Below, one piece after another: positions 1-5,778 of a stretch of 6,544 bases of DNA. This stretch comes from an uncultured Rhodospirillales bacterium. Lineage in GTDB: Bacteria > Pseudomonadota > Alphaproteobacteria > Acetobacterales > Acetobacteraceae. Position numbers and translations under genes: made by a program. The notes beneath the pieces were generated by a model. It was not told where the DNA came from and searched no databases. It worked only from the letters and a program-made list of their open reading frames with translations. Numbering within the stretch: the stretch's first letter is position 1; each line of letters opens with the position of its first letter. Location of the stretch: contig CAIYPH010000911.1 in the NCBI GenBank assembly GCA_903928045.1, forward strand, positions 1 through 6,544, in the 5' to 3' direction.

Positions 1-226
1 GCGCCGCGGCGATAGCCTCATCGAGGCTGACCCTGGCGGCGGTCACATCGGCGACCTGGGCACCAACAGCGCCAATGGCATCCCGCAACTGCGCCTCGGC
101 GACCGGTGCGATGCCCGACATGTCGGCCTGAAGCGCGCTAAGACGGCGCAGCCGGTTGTCTAGCCGGATGGCGAAGAAGAGATTAAGCACCAACAACAAA
201 GCCAGCGCGATATCGGCTGCTAGCAT
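1..226 (-). CDS. DUF6468-like inner-membrane flagellar accessory protein (C-terminus off window)
   Basis: The first 75 codons are visible; the rest lies beyond the left edge. The N-terminus is MLAADIALALLLVLNLFFAI, a single hydrophobic helix (about residues 5-20). It is followed by a basic stretch, RLDNRLRRL, and then an Ala/Glu/Gln-rich, probably coiled-coil region (about residues 28-75). This layout (one N-terminal membrane anchor, RLDxRLRRL, then a helix) matches the small DUF6468 proteins that, as I recall, follow fliM in many Rhodospirillales. A cytoplasmic or periplasmic helical tail at the flagellar base is inference. ATG at 226 is chosen because GGAG (236-239) stands 9 nt upstream; in-frame GTG codons inside the end of fliM (e.g. 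280) lack such a site. The gene begins 31 nt after the fliM stop and is presumably the third gene of the fliL-fliM operon. Its biochemical function is unknown. Confidence 0.72.
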   Translation of the reverse strand, partial: MLAADIALALLLVLNLFFAIRLDNRLRRLSALQADMSGIAPVAEAQLRDAIGAVGAQVADVTAARVSLDEAIAAA

Positions 227-235
227 CGACGCCAA

Positions 236-239
236 CTCC
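236..239 (-). promoter_or_regulatory. Ribosome binding site that sets the start of the DUF6468-like gene
   Basis: The minus strand reads GGAG at 239-236, then 9 nt, then ATG at 226. It lies in the 31-nt gap after the fliM stop. A closer ATG at 261 overlaps the fliM stop but runs into a TAG after 13 codons, so this site decides the start. Confidence 0.6.
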
Positions 240-257
240 AGATTGCTGAGCGGCGCG

Positions 258-1349
258 TCATCGCAGCCCTGCCCCGCCACGCGGCACTTCACGTTCGATG
301 CGCACCGCCATGTTGTTCTTACGCTTACCGATTTTGGCTTCGAACAGCGTTGCGTTACCACAGCGCAACTGCACCGTTGCACCGAGTTGGGTGTTGAGGA
401 TGATTCGGCTCCCCGGGACCAGCGATGTGATGTCGGACAGGCGGAATGTCTGCTCGTCGAGCACTACCTCGAGGTCGATATCGGTGTTCCACAGCTCTTC
501 GGCGAGGTGAGTTTCCCAAATCGAATCGCGCCCAAATTTCTCGCCCATGAACTGCTGCAGCAGCAGTTCACGCACCGGCTCGAGGGTTGCGTAAGGCAGC
601 AGCAGTTCGAGCCGCCCGCCGCGGTCCTCCATATCGATGCGCAGGCGGGCCAGCACGGTGGCGTTGGAGAGGCGGCTGATGGTGGCGAAACGGGGGTTCA
701 CCTCCAGCCGTTCGAAGCGGAACGTGACCGGGCAGAGCGGATCGAAGCTGACCGAGAGGTCGGCCAGGACGACGTGAATCAGGCGCTCCACCAGGGTTCG
801 CTCGATGGTGGTGTAGGGCCGCCCCTCGATCCGCATGGCCGCGGTGCCGCGACGGCCACCGAGCAACACGTCGACAATCGAGTAGATGAGGGCGCTGTCG
901 ACCACCATGAGGCCGTAGTTGTCCCAGTCATCGGCCTTGAAGACTGCGAGCATGGCCGGTAGCGGGATGGAATTGAGGTAGTCGCCGAACCGCAGCGAAA
1001 GGATGTTGTCGATGCTGACCTCGACATTGTCGCTGGTGAAGTTACGCAGCGATGTCGACATGATACGTACCAGCCGATCGAACACGATCTCGAGCATCGG
1101 CAGGCGTTCGTACGACACCAGGCCAGAGCTGATGATGCGCTGCATGCCCGAGCGGCTTTCACCGTCGCCAGGCCCGTCGTCGAACCCGAGCAGGCTGTCG
1201 ATCTCGGCCTGATTGAGCACCCGGGCCGGCGGCGCGGGCGCGGCGGATTCCTGGGGGTCGGCCTCGGCGTCGGCATCGGCGCCCCACGCGGCGGCGAGTT
1301 CCTCGTCGGTCTGTTCGCGTGCGGTGTCTGGTTGCTGGCTGCCACTCAT
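258..1349 (-). CDS. fliM: Flagellar motor switch protein FliM
   Basis: FliM is a C-ring component at the cytoplasmic face of the basal body. It receives CheY-P and passes the signal to FliG and FliN to reverse the motor. The protein has 363 residues. Residues 1-43 are an acidic/Ala-rich extension with a DEELAAAWG segment. VLNQAEIDSLLGF (44-56) is the CheY-P-binding motif, which in E. coli FliM lies at the extreme N-terminus. The CheC-like middle domain spans about 75-265 and contains GGRRG (164-168), corresponding to the FliG-contacting GGXG loop. The C-terminal SpoA/FliN-like domain spans about 283-353 (EELWNTDIDLEVVLDEQ, then VPGSRIIL). ATG at 1349 overlaps the fliL stop as ATGA and has no good Shine-Dalgarno of its own, so translation is probably coupled to fliL. 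The body is close to what I recall for Rhodospirillales FliM; the identification is secure. Confidence 0.97.
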   Translation of the reverse strand: MSGSQQPDTAREQTDEELAAAWGADADAEADPQESAAPAPPARVLNQAEIDSLLGFDDGPGDGESRSGMQRIISSGLVSYERLPMLEIVFDRLVRIMSTSLRNFTSDNVEVSIDNILSLRFGDYLNSIPLPAMLAVFKADDWDNYGLMVVDSALIYSIVDVLLGGRRGTAAMRIEGRPYTTIERTLVERLIHVVLADLSVSFDPLCPVTFRFERLEVNPRFATISRLSNATVLARLRIDMEDRGGRLELLLPYATLEPVRELLLQQFMGEKFGRDSIWETHLAEELWNTDIDLEVVLDEQTFRLSDITSLVPGSRIILNTQLGATVQLRCGNATLFEAKIGKRKNNMAVRIEREVPRGGAGLR

Positions 1350-2032
1350 TGGACGAGAAGCTCAACGAACAGCAGGTCCTGGATCCGGACCGGAGCAGCC
1401 GCGATATTGGCACGCGACATCAGTTCTTCGCGCAACCGGAAGGTGCCGATCGAGCCGCGCAACTCCTCGGGCCGCATTTCACGCAGGTAGGTCTGGAACA
1501 AGTCGAGCAGCCGCGGCATCACCGCGCGGAGTGCCGCTTCGTCATCGGAATTCTTGACCTCGATGCGGACCTTGGCCTTGACGTACATCGCGCGCTTGGC
1601 GCCCGTGTTGAGGTTGGTGATGAGATCAGGGATCTCGACAAACACCGGCGCGCCGGGAACCGCTTTCGCGGCGGGAGCGTCGCCATGCGCCGCGGGGGCC
1701 GCGCCATGCGCGGATGGAGCCGGGGCGCCATGCGCGGGCGCAGCCGGAGCACCATGCGGGGCTGGCGCACCGTGCGCCGCCGGTGCCGCGCCGTGACCGG
1801 CTTCGGGTTTGGCGCCATGCTGCTCGGCGCCCTCCCCGGCACCCTCCTTCCCAGCCTCGGCCTGCTTCCCCTTGCCCAGCAGCGGATCCAGCAGCCCTGC
1901 CACCCAGGCGCCGCCAAGGAGCAAAGGCAGCAGGACAGCCGGTGCCGCGAGCATGATCAGCTTCTTGCTGATCCGCTTCTTGCCACCCTCCGCCGCCTCC
2001 GCTGGCGGGCTTGTCGCCGCAGCCGTCGCCAT
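1346..2032 (-). CDS. fliL: Flagellar basal body-associated protein FliL
   Basis: FliL is a single-pass inner-membrane protein that surrounds or contacts the MotA/B stators and supports motor torque. With ATG at 2032 it has 228 residues. There is a basic cytoplasmic N-terminus with KKRISKK (18-24), a membrane helix (about 25-48, LIMLAAPAVLLPLLLGGAWV), and a low-complexity Ala/Pro/Gly/His linker (about 54-127). The periplasmic FliL domain follows (about 130-228), with VEIPDLITNLN, YVKAKVRIEV, ELRGSIGTFRLREEL and LLFVELLVQ. The start is not certain. Upstream of ATG 2032 is GAAGGAC at a very short spacing. An in-frame GTG at 2041 has AAGGA 4 nt upstream and would add three residues. The open frame extends back to 2212, but the extra residues are Arg-rich and unlike FliL. 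It is the first gene of the fliL-fliM-DUF6468 operon, divergent from flgF. Confidence 0.93.
   Translation of the reverse strand: MATAAATSPPAEAAEGGKKRISKKLIMLAAPAVLLPLLLGGAWVAGLLDPLLGKGKQAEAGKEGAGEGAEQHGAKPEAGHGAAPAAHGAPAPHGAPAAPAHGAPAPSAHGAAPAAHGDAPAAKAVPGAPVFVEIPDLITNLNTGAKRAMYVKAKVRIEVKNSDDEAALRAVMPRLLDLFQTYLREMRPEELRGSIGTFRLREELMSRANIAAAPVRIQDLLFVELLVQ
1682..1819 (-). repeat. His-Gly/Ala-Pro repeat encoded in the FliL periplasmic linker
   Basis: FliL residues 72-117 contain seven HG pairs, at residues 72, 80, 87, 93, 101, 109 and 116. They are spaced 6-8 residues apart and separated by Ala/Pro-rich units such as AHGAPAP. On the plus strand this appears as recurring GCGCCATGCGC-like blocks. 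The copies are imperfect, so this is a degenerate protein-level repeat within an otherwise normal fliL. Confidence 0.8.
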
Positions 2033-2111
2033 GTCCTTCACCCGATCCTTGTCCGTCCGCACTCGCTCGGCGCATCCGGAGGTTGCTGAGGGGGATTGTC
2101 GGGGGCGTTGA

Positions 2112-2126
2112 TTAACAATGCTTGAA
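2112..2126. promoter_or_regulatory. Possible CtrA-like binding site (weak)
   Basis: The sequence TTAA-N7-TGAA lies in the divergent fliL/flgF region, one base away from the TTAA-N7-TTAA full site of the alphaproteobacterial cell-cycle regulator CtrA. CtrA controls early flagellar genes, including fliL in Caulobacter, so the position, 80 nt before the fliL start, is sensible. A single AT-rich element in GC-rich DNA is weak evidence and I see no second copy. Confidence 0.25.
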
Positions 2127-2220
2127 CGGCGGCGCCGCAGATGGCACGCCGCGACACCCGTGACCCGGCAAAAATGACCCACCCCGTGGCGCACATACAG
2201 CAAAACCGCCACTCTCCGAC

Positions 2221-2236
2221 TGGCATGGCAGTTGCT
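2221..2236 (+). promoter_or_regulatory. Sigma-54 (RpoN) promoter for the flgFGAH operon
   Basis: The sequence is TGGCATGGCAGTTGCT. The invariant -24 GG (2222-2223) and -12 GC (2234-2235) are separated by exactly 10 nt, and the flanks TGGCA and TTGCT match the RpoN consensus TGGCAC-N5-TTGC(A/T). Transcription would start near 2247, giving a leader of about 46 nt before the flgF ATG at 2293. In alphaproteobacteria with FlbD-type activators, rod and ring genes are commonly sigma-54 dependent, which fits. I could not identify the activator's binding site with confidence; it should lie in about 2100-2200. Confidence 0.82.
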
Positions 2237-2281
2237 GACGGGTAGATCGAAGCACGCCTTTTCTTATGGCGGCGCGCTACC

Positions 2282-2285
2282 GGAG
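2282..2285 (+). promoter_or_regulatory. Ribosome binding site that sets the flgF start
   Basis: GGAG lies 7 nt before ATG 2293. It favours this start over the in-frame ATG at 2266, which lies upstream of the site and would add nine residues (MAARYRSDC) not seen in FlgF proteins. Confidence 0.75.
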
Positions 2286-2292
2286 CGATTGC

Positions 2293-3036
2293 ATGCAGAA
2301 CAACATCACCATTGCGCTGTCCCGCCTCGCCGCGCAGGAGCGCACACTCGACACCATCGCCTCCAACATCGCCAACTCGGCGACGCCCGGGTTCCAGGCC
2401 GAGCGCATGGTGTTTGCCGACTGGCTGGTGCGCCAGCCCAGTGGCTCGGGGCCGCCAGGTGGGCAGACCATCACTTACACGCAGGATCGCGCAACCTACC
2501 GAGACCAGCGCCCCGGCCCGCTCACCCATACCGGCAACCCATTGGACCTCGCGATTGGCGACCAGCAGGGGTTCTTCTCGGTACGCACACCCAATGGCGT
2601 CCGCCTCACGCGCTCCGGTCACTTCGAACTCTCCGCCGGCGGCACGCTAGTCGATGGCAGTGGCAACGCGTTGCTGGACACGCAGGGCCGCCCGATTCAG
2701 CTCTCGCCGACCGACATCACGCTCACCGTTACCGGGGATGGAACCGTGAGCAGCGAGAATGGGCGCGTTGCACGCATCGGGGTGGTGAAGCCGACGGACC
2801 CTCTGGGGCTTCGGGCCGAAGGCAACCGGCTGTTCAGCACGAGCAAGCCGACCCAGACGGTGCCGACCCCCAATATCGTCCAGGGTGCAATTGAGGATTC
2901 CAACGTGCAGCCAGTGATGGAACTCAGCCGCATGATGACCGACCTGCGCAGCTATCAGTTCGTCGGCCAGTTCGTGCAAACCGAGGCCGATCGTCAGCAA
3001 TCGGCCATCGACAAGATTCTCCAGCCCCACGCCTAA
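2293..3036 (+). CDS. flgF: Flagellar proximal rod protein FlgF
   Basis: FlgF is a structural subunit of the proximal rod, exported by the flagellar type III apparatus and assembled in the periplasm. From ATG 2293 the protein has 247 residues. The N-terminal rod/hook helix (about 1-38) includes SRLAAQERTLDTIASNIANS, then TPGFQAE, the FlgF counterpart of the NNIAN-TTGFK signature. The D1-type β domain spans about 82-190 (NPLDLAIGDQQGFFSVRTP, LTRSGHFELSAGGTLVD). The C-terminal helix (about 196-243) runs VQGAIEDSNVQPVMELSRM to a LRSYQFVGQ segment typical of the family's polymerisation helix. There is no cleavable signal peptide, as expected for type III export. It is the first gene of the plus-strand operon, behind the sigma-54 promoter, and ends 14 nt before flgG. 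It is distinguished from flgG by its weaker match to FlgG consensus and its place ahead of a clear flgG. Confidence 0.94.
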   Translation: MQNNITIALSRLAAQERTLDTIASNIANSATPGFQAERMVFADWLVRQPSGSGPPGGQTITYTQDRATYRDQRPGPLTHTGNPLDLAIGDQQGFFSVRTPNGVRLTRSGHFELSAGGTLVDGSGNALLDTQGRPIQLSPTDITLTVTGDGTVSSENGRVARIGVVKPTDPLGLRAEGNRLFSTSKPTQTVPTPNIVQGAIEDSNVQPVMELSRMMTDLRSYQFVGQFVQTEADRQQSAIDKILQPHA

Positions 3037-3050
3037 TCCGGAGCCCCCCA

Positions 3051-3836
3051 ATGCGCGCCCTCGATATCGCCGGCACCGGGATGCAGGCCCAGCAGACCAA
3101 CGTCGAAGTCATCTCCAACAATATCGCAAACATGACGACCACCGGCTTCAAGCGCCGGCGGGCGGAATTCCAGGACCTGATCTACCAGAACCTGCGCCGC
3201 GTCGGCTCCAACTCGTCCGACAGCGGCTCGGTGGTGCCGGCCGGCGCCCAGGTTGGCCTCGGGGTGAAGACGGCGGCAATCTACCGGATCAACGAGCAGG
3301 GCAACTTGCAGCAAACCAACAACAGCCTCGACCTCGCGGTGCGTGGCAACGGCTACTTCCAAGTAACGCTCCCATCGGGTGATACCGCCTATACCCGCGA
3401 TGGCACCTTCTCGCTCTCGCCGGCCGGCGAAATCGTCACCGCCGATGGCCTTGTGGTGAACCCGGGCATCACCATCCCGAGCAATGCAACGTCGGTCACC
3501 ATCAACGGCACTGGCCAGGTGCAGGTGACGATCGACGGCCAGACGGCGCCCTCCACGCTCGGGCAGATCCAGCTCGCCAGCTTCCCCAACGAAGCGGGGC
3601 TCGACGCGCAGGGCGACAACCTGTTCCTGCAAACTGCGGCGAGCGGCAATCCGGTGACCGGGGCACCGTCCTCGCCCGGTTTCGGGTCTGTGCTGCAGGG
3701 GTTTGTCGAGAGTGCGAATACCAACGTGGTGAGCGAGATCACCAACCTCATTACCGCCCAGCGCGCCTACGAGATGAATAGCCGGGTGATCACCACGTCC
3801 GACCAGATGCTCTCGACCCTCACCAATCTGCGCTAG
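3051..3836 (+). CDS. flgG: Flagellar distal rod protein FlgG
   Basis: FlgG forms the distal rod that crosses the periplasm through the P and L rings. The protein has 261 residues, the usual length. The N-terminal helix carries MRALDIAGTGMQAQQTNVEV and ISNNIANMTTTGFKR (21-35), the canonical FlgG start. Residues 45-72 (YQNLRRVGSNSS, then VVPAGAQVGLGV) are the FlgG-specific stretch that distinguishes it from hook and FlgF proteins. The core follows with NNSLDLAVRGNGYFQV and YTRDGTFSLSPAGEIV. The C-terminal helix is LQGFVESANTNVVSEITNLI, then TAQRAYEMNSRVI. A GGAG site lies 7 nt before ATG 3051. The gene ends 8 nt before flgA; the last G of its TAG stop is also the first base of the flgA Shine-Dalgarno. 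Confidence 0.98.
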   Translation: MRALDIAGTGMQAQQTNVEVISNNIANMTTTGFKRRRAEFQDLIYQNLRRVGSNSSDSGSVVPAGAQVGLGVKTAAIYRINEQGNLQQTNNSLDLAVRGNGYFQVTLPSGDTAYTRDGTFSLSPAGEIVTADGLVVNPGITIPSNATSVTINGTGQVQVTIDGQTAPSTLGQIQLASFPNEAGLDAQGDNLFLQTAASGNPVTGAPSSPGFGSVLQGFVESANTNVVSEITNLITAQRAYEMNSRVITTSDQMLSTLTNLR

Positions 3837-3844
3837 GAGCAATC

Positions 3845-4834
3845 ATGCACCTGATCCGCATGTCTGCTGGGATCATCGGGATTCTGCTGGCCGGCAGCTG
3901 TGTAGAGGCCGCCACCCTTCGCCCGATCGTCACCCTCGATGCCGCCGTGGTGCGGCTGGAGGACCTGTTCGACGAGCTCGGTCCCGGCGGCGAGCGGGTG
4001 CTGGGCCCGGCCCCCTCACCTGGCTCCAGGATCGTGGTCGAGGCCGCCCAGCTCAAGGCGATCGCTCGGCAGTTCGGCGTCGACTGGCGAGCGGCCTCTC
4101 CGGCCGATCGCGTCATCCTCGATCGGCTGGGGCGCCCGATCCCGCGTGACCAGGTGCTAAGCGTATTGCGCACCGCGCTGTCGGGCGTTGGCGCCGGTGA
4201 TGACCTCGATATCGACATTGGGGGCTTCCAGTCACCAATGGTGCCCCCAGGGGTGGCGATCGATATCGCCGTCGAGCAACTGGACTGGGACGGCGGCAGC
4301 GGCCGCTTCACCGCACAGCTTGCGTTGACCGGCGAGAGCATCGGGTTGCTGCGGCCCCGCGTATCGGGTTTCGCGCAGGAGATGGTTGTGGTGCCGGTTG
4401 CCACACGTCGGATCAATCCTGGCGCGGTGCTGCAGAGCGAGGATTTGCGGCTGGCCAGGACGCGGGCAGCAGCGGGCCGCGCTGGCGTCGCCCGTGAAAT
4501 CGCCGACGTGGTCGGGCAAACAGCTCGCCGGCAGCTCATCGTCGGCCAGCCTATTGCGCTCGCCGACCTCGGCCGGACCGCGGCAATTCAGAAAGGCGCG
4601 CGGGTAACCCTCCGGCTCCGCGCCTCCGGGCTCAGCCTCGCGGCCACCGGCCTCGCACTCGAAGCGGGCGCGATGGGCGAGCACATCCGCATCCTCAACA
4701 CCGCGTCTCGCGCCATCGTCGAGGGCGAGATTGTCGCGCCGGACGAGGTGCGCGTGCTGCCCGGCGCCCAGCCGCTGTTGCCGCCGGGTAGCCGAACGGC
4801 GCTGGCCAACCTACCGAACTGGAGTACGCCATGA
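3845..4834 (+). CDS. flgA: P-ring assembly chaperone FlgA (SAF/ChapFlgA family)
   Basis: FlgA is the periplasmic chaperone that helps FlgI polymerise into the P-ring around the rod. The protein has 329 residues, clearly longer than the enterobacterial form (about 220). A Sec signal peptide covers about residues 1-22 (MHLIRMSAGIIGILLAGSCVEA, hydrophobic core 9-18, likely cleavage at VEA|AT). An N-terminal region of about 30-175 is less conserved. The SAF/ChapFlgA part begins at about 180 (VVVPVATRRINPGAVLQSED) and continues through VVGQTARRQLIVGQPI (222-237), KGARVTLRLRASGLSL (250-265) and GEHIRILNTASRAIVEG (278-294). The GGAG site (3836-3839) overlaps the flgG stop, 5 nt before ATG. The 3' end overlaps flgH as ATGA. 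The fused N-terminal portion may be a second domain typical of alphaproteobacterial FlgA; that is inference. Confidence 0.93.
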   Translation: MHLIRMSAGIIGILLAGSCVEAATLRPIVTLDAAVVRLEDLFDELGPGGERVLGPAPSPGSRIVVEAAQLKAIARQFGVDWRAASPADRVILDRLGRPIPRDQVLSVLRTALSGVGAGDDLDIDIGGFQSPMVPPGVAIDIAVEQLDWDGGSGRFTAQLALTGESIGLLRPRVSGFAQEMVVVPVATRRINPGAVLQSEDLRLARTRAAAGRAGVAREIADVVGQTARRQLIVGQPIALADLGRTAAIQKGARVTLRLRASGLSLAATGLALEAGAMGEHIRILNTASRAIVEGEIVAPDEVRVLPGAQPLLPPGSRTALANLPNWSTP

Positions 4835-5562
4835 TACATCGCCTCCTGCTCATCCTGCCGATCCTGGTGACCGGATGTGGATCGTTGCAGCGACTCTCGG
4901 AGGTCGGTCGGCCGCCAGGGATGACACCGAGCGGCGATCCGACCAAGGAGGCGACCTATCGGCCGCTGACCATGCCGATGCCAACGCCGCAGCGCGCCGA
5001 GCCGCAGGCCCAGTCGCTGTGGCGCAATGGCAGCCGCGCCTTCTTCAAGGACCAACGGGCCGCCAATGTCGGAGACCTGGTGACGGTACTGGTGCAAATT
5101 GCGGATAATGCGGACTTCAAAAACAACACCAGCGCCGTGCGTGCCGGCACGCAATCCTTCGGCTTGCCCGGGTTCTTCGGCCTGGAAGCCGCCCTGCCCC
5201 ACATGCTGGCAGGTGCGACGGCATCGAGCCTGCTGTCGAGCAACGGCGGCACCAGCAACAAGGGCACTGCGGAAACAGCGCGCAATGAAACCGTTCAACT
5301 GCGTCTTGCCGGCGTGATCACCCAGGTGCTGCCCAATGGCAATCTGGTGGTGGCGGCGCGGCAGGAGGTTCGGGTGAACAGCGAGTTGCGTGAATTGCAG
5401 GTCAGTGGCGTCATTCGCCCGCAGGATATCGGCAGCGACAATACCGTGCTGCATGACCGGATGGCCGAGGCACGCATTGCCTACGGCGGCCGTGGTCAGC
5501 TGACCGACGTGCAGACGCCGCGCTGGGGTCAGCAGGTGATGGATGTGCTGCTGCCATTCTGA
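4831..5562 (+). CDS. flgH: Flagellar L-ring lipoprotein FlgH
   Basis: FlgH forms the L-ring bushing in the outer membrane. The protein has 243 residues. It opens with a lipoprotein signal, MIHRLLLILPILVTGCGSLQ, with lipobox V-T-G-C and the lipidated Cys at residue 16. A Pro-rich linker (about 28-60) follows. The FlgH domain then runs SLWRNGSRAFFKDQRAANVG (62-81), GDLVTVLVQI, TAETARNETVQLRLAGVITQ (146-165), VLPNGNLVVAARQEVRVNSE (166-185), VSGVIRPQDI (191-200) and a C-terminal RWGQQVMDVLLPF, all diagnostic of the family. ATG 4831 overlaps the flgA stop (ATGA) and has GGAG 6 nt upstream, inside flgA. It is the last flagellar gene visible in this operon. flgI, the P-ring gene that follows flgH in many bacteria, is not next. 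Confidence 0.97.
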   Translation: MIHRLLLILPILVTGCGSLQRLSEVGRPPGMTPSGDPTKEATYRPLTMPMPTPQRAEPQAQSLWRNGSRAFFKDQRAANVGDLVTVLVQIADNADFKNNTSAVRAGTQSFGLPGFFGLEAALPHMLAGATASSLLSSNGGTSNKGTAETARNETVQLRLAGVITQVLPNGNLVVAARQEVRVNSELRELQVSGVIRPQDIGSDNTVLHDRMAEARIAYGGRGQLTDVQTPRWGQQVMDVLLPF

Positions 5563-5577
5563 CGCGGCGCAACCGGC

Positions 5578-5606
5578 TTGTGAGGCAGGGAACCCGCGCC
5601 TAGATT
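5578..5606 (+). promoter_or_regulatory. Possible sigma-70 promoter upstream of the crotonase-like gene
   Basis: TTGTGA (5578-5583) and TAGATT (5601-5606) are separated by 17 nt, each matching its consensus hexamer at 4 of 6 positions. Start would be near 5613. It lies just after the flgH stop, where a new transcription unit would begin. Both boxes are imperfect, so this is a candidate only. Confidence 0.35.
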
Positions 5607-5616
5607 AGGTGAACCT

Positions 5617-5648
5617 CGCCCGGCCAAGGTGCCGGCGCTGGCCAGGCG
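5617..5648 (+). terminator. GC-rich hairpin after flgH (terminator-like, no T-tract)
   Basis: CGCCCGGCCA (5617-5626) pairs with TGGCCAGGCG (5639-5648) with one C-A mismatch around a 12-nt loop. It could end the flgFGAH transcript, but no run of T follows, so it is not a classical intrinsic terminator. If the promoter at 5578-5606 is real, the hairpin instead forms the very 5' end of the next mRNA, next to the ribosome site at 5648-5655. Confidence 0.35.
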
Positions 5649-5664
5649 GAGAGGGACATCGAGC

Positions 5665-5778
5665 ATGACGACCTTCATCGGTTCCGACGTAACCTGCAAT
5701 AGCTTCGCACTCGCGGTCGCTCCTGCGATGGCGGCCACGACTGCGTCCGGCTCCGCGCTGCTGCAATTCGGGCCATGA
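5665..5778 (+). CDS. Candidate 37-residue small ORF overlapping the crotonase-like gene
   Basis: The reading frame starts MTTFIGSDVTCNSFALAVAP, continues with an Ala/Thr/Ser-rich tail and ends LLQFGP. GGAGAGGG (5648-5655) lies 9 nt upstream of ATG 5665, a better ribosome site than the downstream gene has. Its TGA overlaps the next ATG as ATGA (5775-5778), the same coupling arrangement seen twice elsewhere in this window. The third-position base bias (about three quarters G/C by my count) is compatible with coding but slightly low for this genome. I recognise no family. It could be a coupling leader peptide or chance; the residues give no membrane helix or known motif. Confidence 0.35.
   Translation: MTTFIGSDVTCNSFALAVAPAMAATTASGSALLQFGP

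Noticed and set aside
156..962. Long open frame of 268 codons antisense to fliM
   Set aside because: It has no recognisable family features and mirrors the fliM codon pattern; fliM on the minus strand explains the region.
2129..2138. Perfect 10-bp palindrome GCGGCGCCGC in the spacer
   Set aside because: Short all-G/C palindromes are expected by chance at this base composition, and nothing ties it to an operator.
2142..2156. TGGCACG in the fliL/flgF spacer, a perfect -24 half of a sigma-54 promoter
   Set aside because: The expected TTGC at the -12 position is GACA, and the base pair 10 nt after GG is CA instead of GC.
2168..2181. Minus-strand TGG-N9-GC near-match to a sigma-54 promoter facing fliL
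   Set aside because: Spacing between GG and GC is 9 nt, not 10; this spacing is strictly required for sigma-54.
2033..2212. Upstream extension of the fliL reading frame to ATG 2212
   Set aside because: The added 60 residues are Arg-rich and unlike any FliL N-terminus, they span the regulatory spacer, and the predicted membrane topology starts after 2032.
2266..2292. Earlier in-frame ATG for flgF at 2266
   Set aside because: The GGAG site at 2282-2285 lies between the two ATGs, and FlgF family proteins begin at the MQNNITIALSR position.
3033..3842. Long open frame of 269 codons antisense to flgG
   Set aside because: It is a shadow frame produced by high GC content; the plus-strand flgG is unmistakable over the same span.
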